From assembly GCA_964443415.1 (NCBI GenBank), contig CAYUDC010000004.1:1-60448 (forward strand): a stretch of DNA of 60,448 bases, written 5' to 3'. This stretch comes from B1 sp964443415 (GTDB taxonomy: Bacteria; Bacteroidota; Bacteroidia; UKL13-3). Shown one piece after another: positions 59,467-60,448 of this stretch (its first letter is position 1; every line of letters starts with the position of its first letter). The translations under genes were made by a program, and so were the position numbers. The notes below the pieces were generated by a model. It was not told the DNA's origin, ran no database searches, and saw only the letters and a program-made list of their open reading frames with translations.

Positions 59467-60448
59467 ATGGCATATATTTCCGGAATTCAGCAGGTTGGAA
59501 TTGGGTGTGTTAACTCCCCAGAAACTTTTAAATGGCTTAGAGGTGCTTTAGGCGTAAATGTTCAAATTTTTGATGATGAAGCACAAGCCCCATTAATGAC
59601 AAAATATACAGGAGGGGAAGTACATAAACGCAGAGCCATTTTAGCCATGAACATGAATGGGGGAGGCGGAGCAGAGATTTGGCAGTTTACTAGCCGCACA
59701 CCTTCTAAGGGGCCGGCCATAGAGATTGGCGACTTAGGCATCAATGCGGTAAAGTTTAAATCCACTCATCCTGCACAATCTTTTGCCGCCAATCAAGCAA
59801 AAGGCCTACAGGTAAGTAATATTGGGGTTGATCCAAAAGGTGATGATACCTATATGTTAATGGATAAAGCCGGAAATGCCTATCAGGTGGTAAAGGATAG
59901 TAGTTGGTTTAAAAACGCCGCCTACATGCAAGGAGGCGCCTGCGGCGCCTTGATAGGTGTTAGCAACATGGATGCCTCTGTTGCTTTTTATCAAAACGGA
60001 TTGGGAATTAATACCATTGTTTACGATAAAACAGGTACTTTTAACGACCTAGGCGAGACGAATAAAAACAAACAATTTAGAAGGGTGCTGTTGCAATTTA
60101 GCAACCCATTTACAGCTCCTTTTAGTAAGCTCTTAGGCGATGTACAAATAGAACTTATACAGGCACTCGATAGAAAACCTACCAAGACTTTCGAAAATAG
60201 ATATTGGGGAGATTTGGGTTTTATACACCTTTGTTTTGATGTGCCTAATATGAATCAACTGAAAGGCAATCTAGAGAAGTTTAATTACCCACTTACCGTG
60301 GATAGCGGTGATACTTTTGATATGGGTGAATCTGGCGGAAGATTTGCCTATGTAGAAGACCCAGATGGTACTTTAATAGAAATGGTTGAGACCCATAAAG
60401 TGCCTATTCTTAAAAAGTTTAATTGGTTTTTAGATTTAAAGAAACGCG
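59467..60448 (+). CDS. Tandem VOC-family (glyoxalase/dioxygenase fold) protein, 3' end cut by the window
   Basis: An open frame of at least 327 codons running off the right edge. MAYISGIQQVGIGCVNSPE starts the first vicinal-oxygen-chelate domain, and the second begins near residue 162 (LIGVSNMDASVAFYQNGLG). It contains RYWGDLGFIHLCFDV, with a His as candidate metal ligand, and ends YVEDPDGTLIEMVETHK, with Glu as the last ligand. Such proteins include glyoxalases and ring-cleaving dioxygenases; the reaction is not clear. The linker between the domains (G157-A161) is encoded by a GGCGCC-TGC-GGCGCC hairpin at 59935-59949. It starts 6 bases after the SDR gene, so they are likely cotranscribed. 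Confidence 0.82.
   Translation, partial: MAYISGIQQVGIGCVNSPETFKWLRGALGVNVQIFDDEAQAPLMTKYTGGEVHKRRAILAMNMNGGGGAEIWQFTSRTPSKGPAIEIGDLGINAVKFKSTHPAQSFAANQAKGLQVSNIGVDPKGDDTYMLMDKAGNAYQVVKDSSWFKNAAYMQGGACGALIGVSNMDASVAFYQNGLGINTIVYDKTGTFNDLGETNKNKQFRRVLLQFSNPFTAPFSKLLGDVQIELIQALDRKPTKTFENRYWGDLGFIHLCFDVPNMNQLKGNLEKFNYPLTVDSGDTFDMGESGGRFAYVEDPDGTLIEMVETHKVPILKKFNWFLDLKKR
59935..59949. repeat. GGCGCC hairpin in the VOC linker
   Basis: GGCGCC-TGC-GGCGCC, six perfect pairs and a three-base loop, in frame, encoding G-A-C-G-A at the junction of the two VOC domains. Confidence 0.5.

Noticed and set aside
50..60448. CRISPR arrays, insertion sequences, integrase or toxin-antitoxin genes, tRNA and rRNA genes
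   Set aside because: I looked for direct repeats with spacers, transposase motifs, flanking inverted repeats and tRNA-like cloverleaf sequences and saw none. The window looks like core chromosome.

Overview
The window reads as a chromosomal segment of a Bacteroidota bacterium, probably a draft or metagenome assembly. Support for this: secreted proteins with type IX secretion (T9SS) C-terminal sorting domains of both type A and type B (gliding-motility-associated), a PorV/PorQ-family outer-membrane protein, ferredoxin-dependent KorAB, AMP nucleosidase, DUF4249/DUF2059/DUF1569/DUF3109 proteins, near absence of Shine-Dalgarno sequences, and -7 promoter elements of the TAnnTTTG type. There are two runs of N: 100 bases at 20732-20831 and 10 bases at 58828-58837. 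I see no rRNA, tRNA, CRISPR array, insertion sequence, phage or plasmid gene. Coding density is very high; the longest gene-free stretch is about 250 bases (48076-48326) and holds a terminator and an unusual hairpin.

Layout. 1-5.7 kb: korAB and a secreted T9SS protein with a CxxCH motif. 5.7-8.7 kb: dnaK and a DUF4249-like lipoprotein on the minus strand. 8.8-11.4 kb: panB, an RluA-type pseudouridine synthase and a membrane-anchored serine hydrolase. 11.5-17.4 kb: a tightly overlapping run pruA, ribD, EamA transporter, YigZ-family protein, secreted metalloprotease. 17.4-21.9 kb: rlmN, DUF3109 protein, then a minus-strand group mnmD, FAD oxidoreductase, enolase-superfamily epimerase; the first two look like a split version of bifunctional MnmC. 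21.9-26.8 kb: a VWA protein and a MoxR/Mg-chelatase-like AAA+ ATPase flanking a secreted subtilisin. 26.8-33 kb: a small secreted protein leading a complete RND tripartite efflux operon. 33-39 kb: AMP nucleosidase, ABC exporter, a 2-oxoacid dehydrogenase E2, CTP synthase. 39-46 kb: DUF2059, DUF1569, a 1413-residue T9SS type B protein with nine repeats, a glycosyltransferase and an EEP-family hydrolase. 46-50.5 kb: yidC, flavin reductase, tyrS. 50.6-54 kb: a GAF/PAS sensor that ends after its histidine-containing helix, an AcpH-like protein, a PorV-like protein. 54-58 kb: O-antigen ligase, Wzz-like chain-length protein, Wzx-like flippase. 58-60.4 kb: rnhB, an SDR and a tandem VOC protein cut by the window edge.

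Most genes are ordinary housekeeping. The most unusual signals are at the DNA level. First, a dispersed near-palindrome (core TCGGTTTGAACC / GGTTCAAACCGA) occurs at least seven times exactly and many more times with one change, in intergenic DNA and inside genes in several reading frames. Second, a set of GC-rich hairpins with GGCGCC-type cores sits inside reading frames, including a perfect 35-base palindrome in the ABC exporter gene. Third, several genes have a promoter -7 element only 4-7 bases before the start codon, which suggests leaderless mRNAs. None of these proves a new system, but the first two are the places to look.
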